Shown piece by piece: positions 26,176 through 36,929 of a stretch of 59,550 nt of DNA. How positions within the stretch are numbered: position 1 is the stretch's first letter; the number at the start of each line of letters is the position of its first letter. This DNA is from Tagaea sp. CACIAM 22H2. GTDB lineage: Bacteria > Pseudomonadota > Alphaproteobacteria > CACIAM-22H2. Below the pieces are notes generated by a model. It was not told the DNA's origin. It worked only from the letters and a program-made list of their open reading frames with translations, and did not search any database. The DNA lies in NCBI GenBank assembly GCA_014444615.1, contig PVXE01000025.1:1-59550 (forward strand), given 5' to 3'. Made by a program: the position numbers and the translations under genes.

Positions 26176-27197
26176 CCCGCGTTGGCGGTTTCGGCGCGCG
26201 CGGCGTCGAGCTTGGCGCGGTCGAGTGCGCGCAGGCCGTTGACGCGCATCAGCGAACGCACCTCGCGCACGTAATCCATGCCGCGTTCGGAATAGCGGCG
26301 CAGATGCTGCGCGAGATTGTAGCCGTCGGGCGCGGTCAAATCGGCGCCGGCGGCGGGGTTGTCGCGGCGCGCCTGTTCGCGCGCGCGCCGGAACTCGGCA
26401 TAGGCTCGATGCGTGTTGAGATTCTCGGCATAGGCCTGCACGGCGTGTTCGAGCTGTTCGAACTTGCGCACCTTGCCGTCGTCGTCGGCATTGCGGAACA
26501 CCATCTGGCCGAACAGCGCTTGGCCCGCCTGGGCCACGCGGCTCGTTCCCCAGCCGGTCTCGATCGCCGCTTGCGCGATGGCAAGCGACACGGGCACGGC
26601 ATCGACGCGGCGCAGCAGCTCGCGCGGTTGCGAGGGCTCGACGCCGTAGCGTTCGGCGAGGCTCGCGAGCCATTCGCGGTCGGCCGGATCGGCGTCCGGA
26701 CCGGCGAAGAGGATTTCCCGGAGCCGCGCGCGATCGGCCAGGATGCGCTCGTTTTCCATCAACAGCAGCGGCAGCAGCGTTTTGATGAACACCGCTTTGC
26801 GGAACTCGCTGGAATCCAGCGCGCCCATGTCGCGCGGCAAGCGCTCGACGACCAGACGCGGCACGATCTCCGCCCCCTCGCGCGCCGCTTCGAGCACGAA
26901 GCCGCGTTCGACGTAGAGGCGATAGAGCTCGGCGGCGGCCTTGCCGGCGATGCGCGTGACGTTTTCTTCGGTTTCGGATTCGGGTGCGCTGCCGCCCGGA
27001 ACGCCGGCCATCGGCGGCAACGGCAGGCGCAGCGCTTCGCGCCACGGCGCGTGGCCTTGCGCGCCGAAGGCCAGCGCGCCAAGGCCGGCGGCGAAAAACG
27101 CCGCGATGAACACGAAGCGAATCGGGCGCGCAAGGGGCGCTGGGGATTCAAGCGACGCAAAGTCGCGCGAATCCGCCGCGTCGGCGGTGCGGTCCAT
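26172..27197 (-). CDS. Bax-like glucosaminidase (peptidoglycan hydrolase), membrane-anchored
   Basis: A 341-residue protein with a short cytosolic head and one N-terminal membrane helix (RFVFIAAFFAAGLGALAFG, about 27-45), so the enzyme faces the periplasm. The mannosyl-glycoprotein endo-beta-N-acetylglucosaminidase domain holds SLAIAQAAIETGWGTSRVAQAG, with the catalytic Glu in IETGWG, as in E. coli Bax, and continues LFGQMVFRN and YNLAQHLRRYSERG. The start was set at MDRTADAADS; the longer frame overlaps the upstream intergenic region. 44 nt downstream of nfu on the same strand. Confidence 0.87.
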   Translation of the reverse strand: MDRTADAADSRDFASLESPAPLARPIRFVFIAAFFAAGLGALAFGAQGHAPWREALRLPLPPMAGVPGGSAPESETEENVTRIAGKAAAELYRLYVERGFVLEAAREGAEIVPRLVVERLPRDMGALDSSEFRKAVFIKTLLPLLLMENERILADRARLREILFAGPDADPADREWLASLAERYGVEPSQPRELLRRVDAVPVSLAIAQAAIETGWGTSRVAQAGQALFGQMVFRNADDDGKVRKFEQLEHAVQAYAENLNTHRAYAEFRRAREQARRDNPAAGADLTAPDGYNLAQHLRRYSERGMDYVREVRSLMRVNGLRALDRAKLDAARAETANAG

Positions 27198-27241
27198 ATC
27201 GAAATTCCTCGGAAGCGGGATGTCGAGTTCGCGGGCCCGGA

Positions 27242-27796
27242 TCAGGCCGCGCGAACCTCGACGATCTCCGGAATATAGTGACGGAGCATGTTCTCGATGC
27301 CCGCTTTCAGCGTGGCCGTCGAGGAGGGGCAGCCCGCGCACGAGCCCTGCATATGCAGGTAGACGATGCCGTCTTCGAAGCGGTCGAACACGATGTCGCC
27401 GCCGTCTTGCGCCACGGCCGGACGAACGCGGGTGTCGAGCAACTCGACGATCTGGGCGACGATCTCGCCGTCCTCGGCGCCGGCGGCCCCGTGGGCCGAA
27501 CCCTGCTCGGCGGTCAACGCGGCGGCGCCGGAGGTGAAATGCTCCATGATGGCGCCCAGCAGCGACGGCTTCAGCAGATGCCAGTCCTTGTCATCTGCCT
27601 TCGTCACCGTTACGAAGTCGCCACCCAGGAAAACGCCCGTCACGCCCTCGACGCCGAAAAGTTTGCTGGCGAGCGGCGAGCGCTGCGCGGCGTCTTCGGC
27701 GGTTTTGAAATCGGCGGCCCCTTGGCCGAGCACGTCCCTGCCGGGGAGGAATTTCAGGGTTGCCGGATTCGGCGTGGTTTCGGTCTGGATGAACAT
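27242..27796 (-). CDS. Nfu-type Fe-S scaffold/carrier protein (NifU C-terminal domain)
   Basis: A 184-residue protein, homologue of mitochondrial NFU1. N-terminal Nfu_N domain begins FIQTETTPNPATLKFLPG; the C-terminal NifU-like domain carries the cluster-binding CAGC motif (C153, C156) in MQGSCAGCPSSTATLKAGIE. It passes [4Fe-4S] clusters to target enzymes. The ATG has GGGAGTG upstream. Leads the nfu-bax pair; divergent from the cyclase at 27953 across a 156-nt gap. Confidence 0.95.
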   Translation of the reverse strand: MFIQTETTPNPATLKFLPGRDVLGQGAADFKTAEDAAQRSPLASKLFGVEGVTGVFLGGDFVTVTKADDKDWHLLKPSLLGAIMEHFTSGAAALTAEQGSAHGAAGAEDGEIVAQIVELLDTRVRPAVAQDGGDIVFDRFEDGIVYLHMQGSCAGCPSSTATLKAGIENMLRHYIPEIVEVRAA

Positions 27797-27952
27797 GACG
27801 AACACTCCCAAATTAGGCGGGTCCAAAAACGCGATCGGGCGTCGATTGGGCCCTGGCCGACCGGGGTGGGTCGAGTGGCCTGTAAATGGCGACGAATATC
27901 CGAGTGGTCAACCCCGAAAAGGCAACGTAGTGTAAAGGTTTGAAGTAATTAT

Positions 27953-29218
27953 ATGAATTCTCTTTTGCAGTTGCGAAATGCGCCGGCCGGCATTCTCCAG
28001 CGGCGCCGTTTCACCCGTCCGGAAGCCAAACGGCCCAAGGTCAAGGACCTCGCCGGGTTGCTCGATTGGACCCACGGCAAGGCCTATGCGGTTGGCTCGC
28101 CGATCAAGCTGGTCGATGGTTTCGCGTGGCGTTTGGCCGCCGCCGGCCTGCCGGTCGACCGGATGGCGCTTTCGGTCGCCCTGCTGCACCCCCAATTCCG
28201 CGGTTACGGTATCCGCTGGTGGCAGGAATCGGGCGTGGCTGAGGAAGTGCTGATCGAGCACGACGTGACGCGCAGCGAGACCTATCTCAGCAGTCCCTTT
28301 CCGGCGATCGTCGAGCGCGGGGAAACGATCCGGATCAAGATCGAGGGCTCGAACGAAACGCCGTTCCCCATCATCGCCGATCTGCGCGCCCAGGGTTACA
28401 CCGACTACTTCGCCCTGCCGATCGCGCTGGGCGGCATGTTGGGGTCTACCAACGACCGCCGCTTCCAAGTCGGCAACGTGGCGACCAAGCGCAAAGGCGG
28501 CTTCACGGCCAGCGACATCGCGGCGATCCGTGCCGCCTTCACCGCGCTGGAAGGCCCGCTGGCGCTGGTGACGGAACGGCGCATCGCGCAGGATTTGCTG
28601 GCGATCTATCTCGGCCGCAACACCGGCACGAAAGTGCTGAAAGGCGAGGTCGCGCGCGGGACGGGCGAGTCGATCCACGCCGCGATTCTGGCGACCGATA
28701 TGCGCGGCTTCACGGCGCTGGCGGACAGTCTGCCCGAAACGCGCACCATCGAGATTCTGAACGCGTGGTTCGAGGTGCAGGTGGGCGCGGTCCACGCCCA
28801 TCGCGGCGAGGTGCTGAAATTCGTCGGCGATGGCATGCTGGCGATCTTCCCGATCGCGGATGTCGAGCTTGCCCGCCAGGCCGCGCGCGACGCGATGGCC
28901 GCGGCGCGCGACGCGCTCGCCTGCGTTGCCCGGCTCGATTTTCCCGATGCGGGAAAACTGCGCGCGGTCGCGGCACTGCATGTCGGCGAAATCTATTACG
29001 GCAATATCGGCTCGCACGACCGGCTGGATTTCACCGCCATCGGTCCGGCGGTCAATCTCACCTCGCGTCTGGAAGGTGTCGCCAAGAAGGTCGACCTGCC
29101 GCTGGTCGTGTCGGAGGAATTCGCCGCGCTGGGAACCGAGAAGCTCGTTTCGATCGGCCGCTTCCCGATGAAGGGACTCGCCGGAACGCGCGAAGTTTTC
29201 GCGCCCGAATCGCCCTAG
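27953..29218 (+). CDS. Class III adenylate/guanylate cyclase, second paralogue
   Basis: A 421-residue paralogue of the cyclase at 6837, with a longer N-terminus. The shared sensor-like region (about 45-215) includes LPVDRMALSVALLHPQFRG and RAQGYTDYFALPIALGG. In the catalytic domain the metal Asp residues are D249 (ATDMRGFT) and D293 (VLKFVGDG). The Lys is K289, and DFTAIGPAVNLTSRLEG holds the purine Asp and the Asn-Arg pair, so it should be active. No membrane segment. The leader just upstream is AT-rich and the Shine-Dalgarno is weak. Ends in a 4-nt overlap with the convergent usp gene. Confidence 0.92.
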   Translation: MNSLLQLRNAPAGILQRRRFTRPEAKRPKVKDLAGLLDWTHGKAYAVGSPIKLVDGFAWRLAAAGLPVDRMALSVALLHPQFRGYGIRWWQESGVAEEVLIEHDVTRSETYLSSPFPAIVERGETIRIKIEGSNETPFPIIADLRAQGYTDYFALPIALGGMLGSTNDRRFQVGNVATKRKGGFTASDIAAIRAAFTALEGPLALVTERRIAQDLLAIYLGRNTGTKVLKGEVARGTGESIHAAILATDMRGFTALADSLPETRTIEILNAWFEVQVGAVHAHRGEVLKFVGDGMLAIFPIADVELARQAARDAMAAARDALACVARLDFPDAGKLRAVAALHVGEIYYGNIGSHDRLDFTAIGPAVNLTSRLEGVAKKVDLPLVVSEEFAALGTEKLVSIGRFPMKGLAGTREVFAPESP

Positions 29219-29697
29219 GAGATCGCGTCGATATCGTCGTTGGTCAATCCGCCGGGGACGATCGTCAGCGGCACGCGCAATTGACCCGCGTATTTGCCGG
29301 CAAGCTCGGTCACCAGCGGGCCGGGCCCGCCGCGCCCCGTGCCCGCACCCAGCACGAGAATCGAAATCGCCGGTTCCTCCTCCAGCAGGGCCAACAGCGC
29401 TTCGCGCGGCTCGCCTTCGCGCACATAAAGCATCGGCGTCTCGCCCGACATTTCGTGCACGACGCTGGACAATTCGGCGAGCTTGGTTTCGGCGGCCTGG
29501 CGGCGCTCCTCGCGCATCAACTCGCCCACGCCCATCCACTCGCCGCCTTCGGCGGGTTCGGTCACGTACAACATCGCCACGCGCCCGCCGACATGGCGCG
29601 CGCGGTTGCAAGCAAAGCGCAACGCGATCTTCAGCTCCGGGCTTTCGTCGACCACGACCAGAAAGACGCGCTGCGCTTGCGGCGTGCGATTTGGCAT
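29215..29697 (-). CDS. Universal stress protein (UspA family)
   Basis: A 160-residue single-domain protein. It starts VFLVVVDESPELKIALRFA, the usual first strand and Asp, and ends with the nucleotide-binding stretch VLGAGTGRGGPGPLVTELAGKY followed by LTIVPGG. This suggests the ATP-binding Usp subgroup. It lies 22 nt downstream of the TIGR02186 gene, so it is the third gene of that operon. Binding partner and stimulus unknown. Confidence 0.92.
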   Translation of the reverse strand: MPNRTPQAQRVFLVVVDESPELKIALRFACNRARHVGGRVAMLYVTEPAEGGEWMGVGELMREERRQAAETKLAELSSVVHEMSGETPMLYVREGEPREALLALLEEEPAISILVLGAGTGRGGPGPLVTELAGKYAGQLRVPLTIVPGGLTNDDIDAIS

Positions 29698-29719
29698 CGG
29701 GAAGTCTCCTGGCGTGAAC

Positions 29720-30460
29720 TCACGACTTGCGGAAGATAAGACCGGCCGACCAGCCGGCGATGACCGCGATCAGGATCGCGATCAAACCATACCACGCGGC
29801 GTGGACATGCGCGAAATCGTAGATCTCGGCGCCCACGCCGATCTTGCTGACGAACATCGGCGTCGATTGCGCGGCGATCACTTGGCCGTTCTGCACCAGC
29901 AGCACTTCGACCGTATAGGCGCCGGTCGGCACGCTGGCCGGAAACACGATGCGCGTGCGGAACAGGCGCGGGCCCAGGAACGCGACGCGGCCGGGCTCGG
30001 GATCGTAGAGCCCCAGTTTTTCCTTGTTGCGCACGAGCCCCGCGCGGAACGCGGCAAGCGCGATCGCGTCGGCGTCGCGCGACGGCGTCAGACGCAGGAA
30101 ATCGCTGCCGATCTGATGGCGCTGGCGCAAGGCCGGCGTGACGATCTCGTCCAGCGGTTTGGACGACGCCACGCGGTAATAGCTCGGCACGTTCGCGAAG
30201 CTCAGCGTTTCGGTGTTGAGCCAAATGCCCGCGACGCGCGCCTTGCGCCGCACGGCGACGTCGCTGTCGGGTCCGCGCACCAGCACGACCACGTCGCCTT
30301 CGCCCTCGGTGGCGCCGAACAGCAGAAGCTCGGTGCCCGCGAACCCGGCCGTGATCGCGATCAGATGGCTCGACAAATCCGCGACCAGCGCTTGCGCGCG
30401 CGCTTGCTGCGGCGCCAGCGCCGCGCACAACAAACCGAGCAGGAGAAGGATGCGTTTCAT
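29720..30460 (-). CDS. TIGR02186-family protein, exported with C-terminal membrane anchor
   Basis: A 246-residue protein of the alphaproteobacterial TIGR02186 group. Signal peptide MKRILLLLGLLCAALAPQQARAQ; beta-rich periplasmic domain (AITAGFAGTELLLFGATEGEGDVVVLVRGP; GIWLNTETLSFANVPSYYRV); and one C-terminal helix (AWYGLIAILIAVIAGWSAGLIF) ending in a short basic tail. The family usually follows a TauE/SafE permease, as here, with an ATGA overlap. It is probably an accessory subunit for that transporter; function unproven. Confidence 0.87.
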   Translation of the reverse strand: MKRILLLLGLLCAALAPQQARAQALVADLSSHLIAITAGFAGTELLLFGATEGEGDVVVLVRGPDSDVAVRRKARVAGIWLNTETLSFANVPSYYRVASSKPLDEIVTPALRQRHQIGSDFLRLTPSRDADAIALAAFRAGLVRNKEKLGLYDPEPGRVAFLGPRLFRTRIVFPASVPTGAYTVEVLLVQNGQVIAAQSTPMFVSKIGVGAEIYDFAHVHAAWYGLIAILIAVIAGWSAGLIFRKS

Positions 30461-31404
30461 GGCGCGGGCGTCTCCGCCGTGCGCACGACGATCGAATAGA
30501 CGTCCTCGGGCGGGATCACCAGATCGACGAACAGCTTGATCGCGACCGACAGCACGATCAGCGCCAGAAGCCCGCGCAGCGACTCGCCGCGCAATTTGGC
30601 GCCGAAGCGCGCGCCGAATTGCGCGCCGACCACGCCGCCGATCAGCAGCAGAACGGCCAAGGCGATATCGACCGTCTGCACCTGCCAGGCTTGCAGATAG
30701 GTGACGTTGGCCGACACGAACACGATCTGGAACAGCGACGTGCCGATAACCACGACCGTCGGCATGCCCAGCAGATAGATCATCGCCGGCACCATGATGA
30801 AGCCGCCGCCCACGCCCAGCAGCGCCGACAGCATGCCCACGATCGCGCCGATGCCGAACGGGGCAAGCGCGCTGATATAAAGCTTCGAGTGCGGGAAGCG
30901 CATCTTCAGCGGCAGGCCGTGCAGCCAGATATGTTCGTGCAGCTTGCGCCGCACCGGTGCGGCGCCGCTGCGCTTGTTCTGCCAGCGTTTGCGCAGCGTG
31001 TTGACCGTTTCGATCAGCATCAAGCCGCCGACGATACCGAGGACCACCACGTAGGCGATCGAAATGAAGAATTCGACTTGGCCCAGGCTGCGCAGCACCG
31101 CGAAGATCTGCACGCCCAGCGTCGAGCCGACGATACCGCCGGCGAGCAGAACGCCGCCCATGCGGAAATCGACATTGCCCTTGCGCATATGCGCGACGAC
31201 GCCGGAGATCGACGAGGCGATATTCTGCGCGGCCCCCGAGCCGACGGCGACCGCGGGCGGAATGCCGATGAAGATCAGCAGCGGCGTCATCAGGAAGCCG
31301 CCGCCCACGCCGAACAGACCCGACAGGAATCCCACGCCGCCGCCCAGCAGCAGCAGCAGGAAAATGTCGATCGACGCTTCGGCGATAGGTAGATAAATCT
31401 GCAA
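30457..31404 (-). CDS. TauE/SafE (TSUP) family sulphite/organosulphur anion exporter
   Basis: A 315-residue membrane protein with about eight helices. The duplicated family motif is present twice: SGLFGVGGGFLMTPLLIFIGIPP (N half) and SALLGVGGGFIMVPAMIYLLGMP (C half). Relatives export sulphite, sulphoacetate or take up C2 sulphonates. The start is TTG (TTG-CAG-ATT, giving MQIYLPIAE), where related proteins begin; no strong Shine-Dalgarno is seen. First gene of the TauE-TIGR02186-UspA operon. Confidence 0.9.
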   Translation of the reverse strand: MQIYLPIAEASIDIFLLLLLGGGVGFLSGLFGVGGGFLMTPLLIFIGIPPAVAVGSGAAQNIASSISGVVAHMRKGNVDFRMGGVLLAGGIVGSTLGVQIFAVLRSLGQVEFFISIAYVVVLGIVGGLMLIETVNTLRKRWQNKRSGAAPVRRKLHEHIWLHGLPLKMRFPHSKLYISALAPFGIGAIVGMLSALLGVGGGFIMVPAMIYLLGMPTVVVIGTSLFQIVFVSANVTYLQAWQVQTVDIALAVLLLIGGVVGAQFGARFGAKLRGESLRGLLALIVLSVAIKLFVDLVIPPEDVYSIVVRTAETPAP

Positions 31405-31502
31405 CGCGCAACGGACCCCGGCCCGATATTGGGCCAGGGACGTTCACGGGGCAAGTGACGCGCCGGTTATATCAGGCTGCCTGGCGGGAATAGGTCGCGG
31501 TT

Positions 31503-32501
31503 TCAGGGCCGCAGGAAGCCGACGATGTCGTAGACCTGCCGCAGATGCGTGGCGGCCATGTCGCCCGCGCGCTCGGCGCCCCGGCGCAGCACCGCGTCGA
31601 TGCTGCCGGGATCGGCCATCATGCGGTTCATCTCCGCCGTGATCGGCGACAGTACCGCGACCGCGACATCCGACAACGCGCCCTTGAACACCGAAAACTG
31701 CGCGCCGGCGAATTCCTGCACGACCGCTTCCAGCGATTTGTCGGTCAGCGCCGCGTAGATCCCCAGCAGATTGTCGGCTTCGGGGCGCGTCGCCAATTCC
31801 TCGACCGTCGCAGGCAAGGGCAGCGGATCGGTCTTGGCGCGTTTGATCTTTTGCGCGATCAGGTCGGGCGTGTCGGTCAGGTTGATGCGGCTTTGGTCGG
31901 ATTCCTCCGACTTGCTCATCTTCTTGGTGCCGTCGCGCAGCGACATGACGCGCGTGGCCGCACCGAAAATCTGCGGCTCGGGCTGCGGGAAGAATTCGAC
32001 GCCGTAGCGCGCGTTGAAGGCGCCCGCGATGTCGCGCGCCAGTTCCAAATGCTGCTTCTGGTCCTCGCCCACCGGCACATGCGTCGCCTTGTACGCCAGG
32101 ATGTCAGCGGCCATCAGCACGGGATAGGCATAAAGGCCCAGCCCCGCGTTTTCGCGATGTTTGCCCGCCTTGTCCTTGAACTGGGTCATGCGGTTCAGCC
32201 AGCCCAGCGGCGTCATGCAGCCCAGAACCCAGCCGAGCTCGGCATGCGCCGAAACGGTCGACTGGTTGAAGATCGTGCAGGCTTCGGGATCGATCCCGCA
32301 GGCGATATAGGCGGCCGTCACCTCGCGCGTGGCTTTGCGCAATTCGGCCGGGTCCTGCGGCATGGTGATCGCGTGCAAGTCGACGATGCAGAAGATGCAC
32401 TCGTAATCCTTCTGCAGCTTCACCCAATTGCGGATGGCGCCGAGATAATTGCCGAGATGCAGGTTGCCGGTGGGCTGGATGCCCGAGAAGATGCGGTTCA
32501 T
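31503..32501 (-). CDS. trpS: Tryptophanyl-tRNA synthetase
   Basis: Class I aminoacyl-tRNA synthetase of 332 residues, typical of bacterial TrpRS. HIGH-like motif is PTGNLHLGN (residues 10-18), and KMSKS is intact near 193-197 ([16 protein letters not shown]). [13 protein letters not shown] and the tryptophan-pocket region [19 protein letters not shown] are present. Lies 34 nt after murJ on the same strand, giving the order glnD-murJ-trpS. Confidence 0.97.
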   Translation of the reverse strand: MNRIFSGIQPTGNLHLGNYLGAIRNWVKLQKDYECIFCIVDLHAITMPQDPAELRKATREVTAAYIACGIDPEACTIFNQSTVSAHAELGWVLGCMTPLGWLNRMTQFKDKAGKHRENAGLGLYAYPVLMAADILAYKATHVPVGEDQKQHLELARDIAGAFNARYGVEFFPQPEPQIFGAATRVMSLRDGTKKMSKSEESDQSRINLTDTPDLIAQKIKRAKTDPLPLPATVEELATRPEADNLLGIYAALTDKSLEAVVQEFAGAQFSVFKGALSDVAVAVLSPITAEMNRMMADPGSIDAVLRRGAERAGDMAATHLRQVYDIVGFLRP

Positions 32502-32535
32502 GACGGCGGGTTTATCGCGTCCCCGCCGCGTCCGG

Positions 32536-34072
32536 TCAACCGCGCGCGAAGGATTTAAGGTCGGCGGGGCGTGCGGCGCCCAAAATCAGGGCGGCGGCGC
32601 CATAGGCGGCAAGGCCCAAGGCGATCAGGGCCGCCAGGGCGAAATAGCGAAGCCCCTGCACCGCCAGGAAGGGCTCGGCGAAGCGCAAGCCCGCCGACAG
32701 GATCAGCGCCATCATCGCCGTGGCGGCCAATTGGCGCGGCAGGCGGGATTTCAGTCGCGCATCGGGCGCGAAATGCCCCGCGCCACAGCATCCACGCCAA
32801 AGCGCCGGAATTGAGGATCGCGGCCAAGGCGGTCGCCAGCGCCAAACCGACATGGCCGACGACCTGCATCAGCGAAACGCCGCAAAGCGTGTTGAAGACG
32901 ACGCAGGCGACGGCGATTTTGACTGGCGATTTGGTGTCGTGCCGGGCGTAGAAATTGGGCGTCAGCACCTTGACCGCGACGTAAGCGGGCAGCCCGGCTG
33001 TATAGGCGATCAGTGCTGCGGCCGTGCCGGCGGCGTCCGTGGCGGTGAAGGCGCCGCGCAGGAACAGGACCGACACGATCGGTTCGGCCAGCACCACCAA
33101 GGCGGCGGTGGCGGGTAAGGTCAGAAGGCTTGCCGCCTCGATCGCGCGATTGAGCGTCGCGCGCGCCCCTTCCTCGTCGCCCAGGCGCACTTGGCGCGAT
33201 TGCAGCGGCAGCAAGGCAGTGCCGATGGCGATGCCGATCACCGCCAGCGGAAGCTCGTAAACGCGGTCGGCGTAGTAAAGCCACGAGATCGAGCCCGCCG
33301 CGAGCAGCGAGGCGAGCATCACGTCGATCACCAGATTGATCTGTGCGGCACCCGAACCCAGCGCGACCGGCGCCATGCGCTTCATCAAGGCCCGCGTGTC
33401 GGGCGATAGTTTGGGCATGCGCAGGCGCAAGCCCATGCCCTCGCGCCCGCAGGCCCAGGCCAGGAACAGAAATTGCGCGAGGCCGGCCAGCGCCACGCCC
33501 CACGACAAAGCGTGCCCCGCCGACGGCATGAAGGGCGTGAAGCCAAAAATCGCGCCGATCAGGCACAGGTTCAAAAGAATCGGCGTGGCCGCGACGGCGG
33601 CGAATCGGTCGAGCGAGTTCAACACCCCGCCTTGCAAGGCGACCAGCGAGATGAACAGCAAATAGGGAAAGGTGATTCGCGTGAAATCCACGGCGAGCGC
33701 GTAACGCTGCGGCTCGTCCGCGAAGCCGGGGGCGATGACCGCAACGACCCAGGGCATCGCGAACTCCGCCGCGACGACCAGTGCCAACAACACGGCCAGC
33801 AGCACGGCCATGGCGCTTTCGGCGAATTCTTTGGCGGCTTGCTTGCCGTGTTGGGCGACGGATCCTGCGAACATCGGCACGAAGGCGGCGGCGAACGCAC
33901 CCTCCGCGAAAAGGCGGCGGAAGAAATTCGGGAATTTGAACGCGACGAAAAACGCGTCGGCGATGGGCCCCGCACCCAGGAACGCGGCGGTCGCCATATC
34001 GCGCACGAAGCCGAGCACGCGGCTCGCCATCGTGTAGGAACCGACCGTCGCGGTCGCGCGCAGCAGGGCCAT
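32536..34072 (-). CDS. murJ: Lipid II flippase MurJ, with an apparent +1 frameshift near the 3' end
   Basis: Flips undecaprenyl-linked peptidoglycan precursor across the inner membrane; MATE/MOP fold with 13-14 helices. Codons from ATG at 34072 give [25 protein letters not shown] and the usual [18 protein letters not shown] and [12 protein letters not shown]. At the G4 run (plus-strand C4, 32776-32779) the frame breaks: upstream reads [10 protein letters not shown], while the family's continuation [17 protein letters not shown] is read one base shifted and runs to a stop at 32536. Removing one base gives a normal 511 residues. Without it a non-homologous tail ends at 32555. The frameshift is real, or a sequencing error. 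One base separates it from glnD. Confidence 0.88.
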
Positions 34073-34073
34073 T

Positions 34074-36920
34074 CTACTCGGCCGCTTCGGCGCGTTTGTT
34101 GCGCGGTTTCGGGGTTTCCTCGCCGTTGGCCGACAGCACGTCGAACAGCGCCTTGCGGATACGTTCGAGCTTCGCTTCGTCGACGATCTTATGGCCGAAC
34201 ACGTCCTTGACGTAGAAGACGTCCACCGCGCGCTCGCCATAGGTCATGATTTTGGCAGTCGCGGTCGACAGGCCCAACGTCGTCAGCGTCGAGGCGATGT
34301 CGTAAAGGAAGCCGATCCGGTCGCGCCCGTTCACCTCGATCAGCGTGTGGTGCTTGGACGCCTGATTGTCGATGATGACGCGCGGCGGCACGGTGAACAC
34401 GCGCGTGCGGCTGGGGATCGCCGGGCGCTTGGCCAGCATTTCCTTCACGCGCAAACGTCCGCCCAGCGCATGTTCGATTTGCGTGGCGAGGCGCGCGAGT
34501 TTTTCGGGCCGGTCGAATGCGGCGGGCGCGCCGTCGGGATCGTTCGCCGGTTCCTGGATCGAGAAGGAGTCGAGCGCCATGCCGTTCGATAGCGTGAAGA
34601 TCTGCGCGCCGACGATATTGGCCCCCGACAGCGCCATGGCGCCCGCGATGCGCGCGAACAAGCCGGGATGATCGAGCGTGTAGATCGTGATCTCGGTCAC
34701 CGTGCGCTTGCGGTCGATGCGCGTATCGATGGCGAGCGGCAGCGACGCGCGCTCCGCCTCGCGCACGAAACGCGCGTGGCGGGCTTGGGTCGCGGGATCG
34801 AGCGACAGCCAATACGCGGGATAGCCGAGCCCCGCGAACCAAGCCATGTCGGCTTCGGTCCAATCGGTGAGTTCGTCCTTGAGGCGCGCTTGCGCGATCG
34901 CGACGCGCTTCATCGTGCCTTCTTCCGAATAGGCGCCGGCCAGCGCCTCGACCGTGCGATCGTAAAGATCGCGCAGCAGCGTCGCCTTCCAAGTATTCCA
35001 CACGCCCGGCCCCACCGCGCGGATATCCGCGACCGTCAGGCACAACAGCAGGCGCAATCGCTCGGGGCTTTGCACCAATTCGGCGAAGGCGCGGATCGTT
35101 TGCGGGTCTTGGATGTCGCGCTTGAACGCCGTCGCCGACATGGCGAGGTGATAGCGCACCAGCCACGAGACGGTCTCGGTCTCCTCCGGCGTCAATCCGA
35201 CGCGCGGCCCCAGTTTCAACGCGATCTCGGCGCCGATCTCCGAATGATCGCCGCCGCGGCCCTTGGCGATGTCGTGCAGCAGCAGCGCGAAATACAGCGC
35301 GCGGCGCGATTGCACCTGGCGGATCACTTCGCTGGCGCGCGGATGATCGGCGTTCAGCTCGCCCTTTTCGATGCGGTGCAGAATGCCGATGGCGAAGATC
35401 GTGTGCTCGTCGACCGTGTACACATGGTACATGTCGTGCTGCATCTGCGCGACGACACGGCCGAAATCGGGGATGAATCGCCCGAACACGCCCGCCTCGT
35501 TCATCCTTCGCAACGCCGTTTCCGCGTTCGGATCGGTCAGGATTTCCAGGAACAGCGCGTTGGCATCGGCATCGTTACGCAATTTCGCGTCGACGCCGCG
35601 CAACGATTGGCGCATCTGGCGCAGCGCGTAGGGGTGGATGTCAAGCTCGTTGAGCTGGGCCACGCGGAAGATGCGGATGAAATTGACCGGGTCCTTCACG
35701 AAGGCGTCGGGCTTGGCCAGCGTCAGACGTCCGCTTTCGATGGCGAAGCGGCCGTCGCCGATCTGCTTGGGCTTGGGCGCGCGGCCGAACAGCTTGCCGA
35801 CGTCGAACTTGGTCTTCTTGCCTTCCTCGATCTCCAGTGCCGAACAGAAGATGCGCGTGAGATCGCCCACCTCCTTCGCGATCAGGAAGTAATGCTTCAT
35901 GAAGCGTTCGACGCCGCGCGTGCCGGGCCGGTCGGTATAGCCCATGCGCTCGCCGATCTCGGTCTGCACGTCGAAGGTCAGCCGGTCCTCCGGCCGTCCC
36001 GCGAGATAATGCAGATGGCAGCGCACGCTCCACAGGAACTCTTGGCACTTGGCGAAGCGCGCGGCTTCCTCGGCGGTGAACACGCCCTTCAGAACAAGGT
36101 CGGCGACCGTTTCAACGCGGTGCAGATACTTGCCGATCCAGAACAGCGTATGCAGGTCGCGCAAACCGCCTTTGCCGTCTTTGACGTTGGGCTCCAGCAC
36201 GTAACGCGAATCGCCCATGCGCTGGTGGCGCTTGTTGCGCTCGGTAAGTTTGGCTTCGACGAACTCGGCCCCCGTGCCCTTCGCGACTTCGGCGTAGAAG
36301 CGCTTTTTCACGTCCAGGAAAGGTTTGTCGTCGCCCCACAGATACCGGCTTTCCAGCATCGTGGTGCGGATGGTCATGTCCTCGCGCGCCAGGCGGATGC
36401 ATTCTTCGACCGAGCGCGTCGCGTGGCCGACTTTCAAGCCCAGATCCCACAGCGCGTAGAGCGTCCACTCCACCATCTGCTCGGTGCGCGGGCTCGACTT
36501 GTAGGGGCGCACGAATAGCAGATCGATATCCGACTGCGGTGCCATCTCGGCGCGGCCATAGCCGCCGACGGCGGCGATCGACAAGCGCTCGCCCGAGGTC
36601 GGATTCGACAGCGGATAGATGTGACGATCGGCGAAGTCGTAGACGAGGCGCACGATCTGGTCGATCAGGAAGGCGCCCGCGCGCACGGTCTGCGCGCCGT
36701 TGGCGCTGTCGGCGGCCCCCGGCTTCAACTCGAAACGGCGGCGGATTTCGGTGCGGCCGGCGGCCAGCACCGCTTTCAGCTTTTCGATGGCGAGCGGACG
36801 CAGTTTCTCCGCCGGGCCTTTGTGCCCTTCGGCGATCGCGCGCAATTCGCCGTCGATCGCGCGGCGGTCGATGATCGCGCGCTGATTGGCGACGTCGTCA
36901 CGGGGCGAAGATTCGTCCAT
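34074..36920 (-). CDS. glnD: Bifunctional [PII] uridylyltransferase / uridylyl-removing enzyme
   Basis: Nitrogen sensor that adds UMP to PII proteins when glutamine is low and removes it when high. 948 residues, near the family size. The nucleotidyltransferase site is [19 protein letters not shown] (about 115-133) with the two Asp residues. The HD hydrolase site is [18 protein letters not shown] (about 540). Two C-terminal ACT domains bind glutamine ([41 protein letters not shown]). The start is MDESSPRDD; earlier frame sequence overlaps the divergent gene at 36952. The lead gene of the glnD-murJ-trpS unit. Confidence 0.97.
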   Translation of the reverse strand: MDESSPRDDVANQRAIIDRRAIDGELRAIAEGHKGPAEKLRPLAIEKLKAVLAAGRTEIRRRFELKPGAADSANGAQTVRAGAFLIDQIVRLVYDFADRHIYPLSNPTSGERLSIAAVGGYGRAEMAPQSDIDLLFVRPYKSSPRTEQMVEWTLYALWDLGLKVGHATRSVEECIRLAREDMTIRTTMLESRYLWGDDKPFLDVKKRFYAEVAKGTGAEFVEAKLTERNKRHQRMGDSRYVLEPNVKDGKGGLRDLHTLFWIGKYLHRVETVADLVLKGVFTAEEAARFAKCQEFLWSVRCHLHYLAGRPEDRLTFDVQTEIGERMGYTDRPGTRGVERFMKHYFLIAKEVGDLTRIFCSALEIEEGKKTKFDVGKLFGRAPKPKQIGDGRFAIESGRLTLAKPDAFVKDPVNFIRIFRVAQLNELDIHPYALRQMRQSLRGVDAKLRNDADANALFLEILTDPNAETALRRMNEAGVFGRFIPDFGRVVAQMQHDMYHVYTVDEHTIFAIGILHRIEKGELNADHPRASEVIRQVQSRRALYFALLLHDIAKGRGGDHSEIGAEIALKLGPRVGLTPEETETVSWLVRYHLAMSATAFKRDIQDPQTIRAFAELVQSPERLRLLLCLTVADIRAVGPGVWNTWKATLLRDLYDRTVEALAGAYSEEGTMKRVAIAQARLKDELTDWTEADMAWFAGLGYPAYWLSLDPATQARHARFVREAERASLPLAIDTRIDRKRTVTEITIYTLDHPGLFARIAGAMALSGANIVGAQIFTLSNGMALDSFSIQEPANDPDGAPAAFDRPEKLARLATQIEHALGGRLRVKEMLAKRPAIPSRTRVFTVPPRVIIDNQASKHHTLIEVNGRDRIGFLYDIASTLTTLGLSTATAKIMTYGERAVDVFYVKDVFGHKIVDEAKLERIRKALFDVLSANGEETPKPRNKRAEAAE

Positions 36921-36929
36921 GACTTTCAG

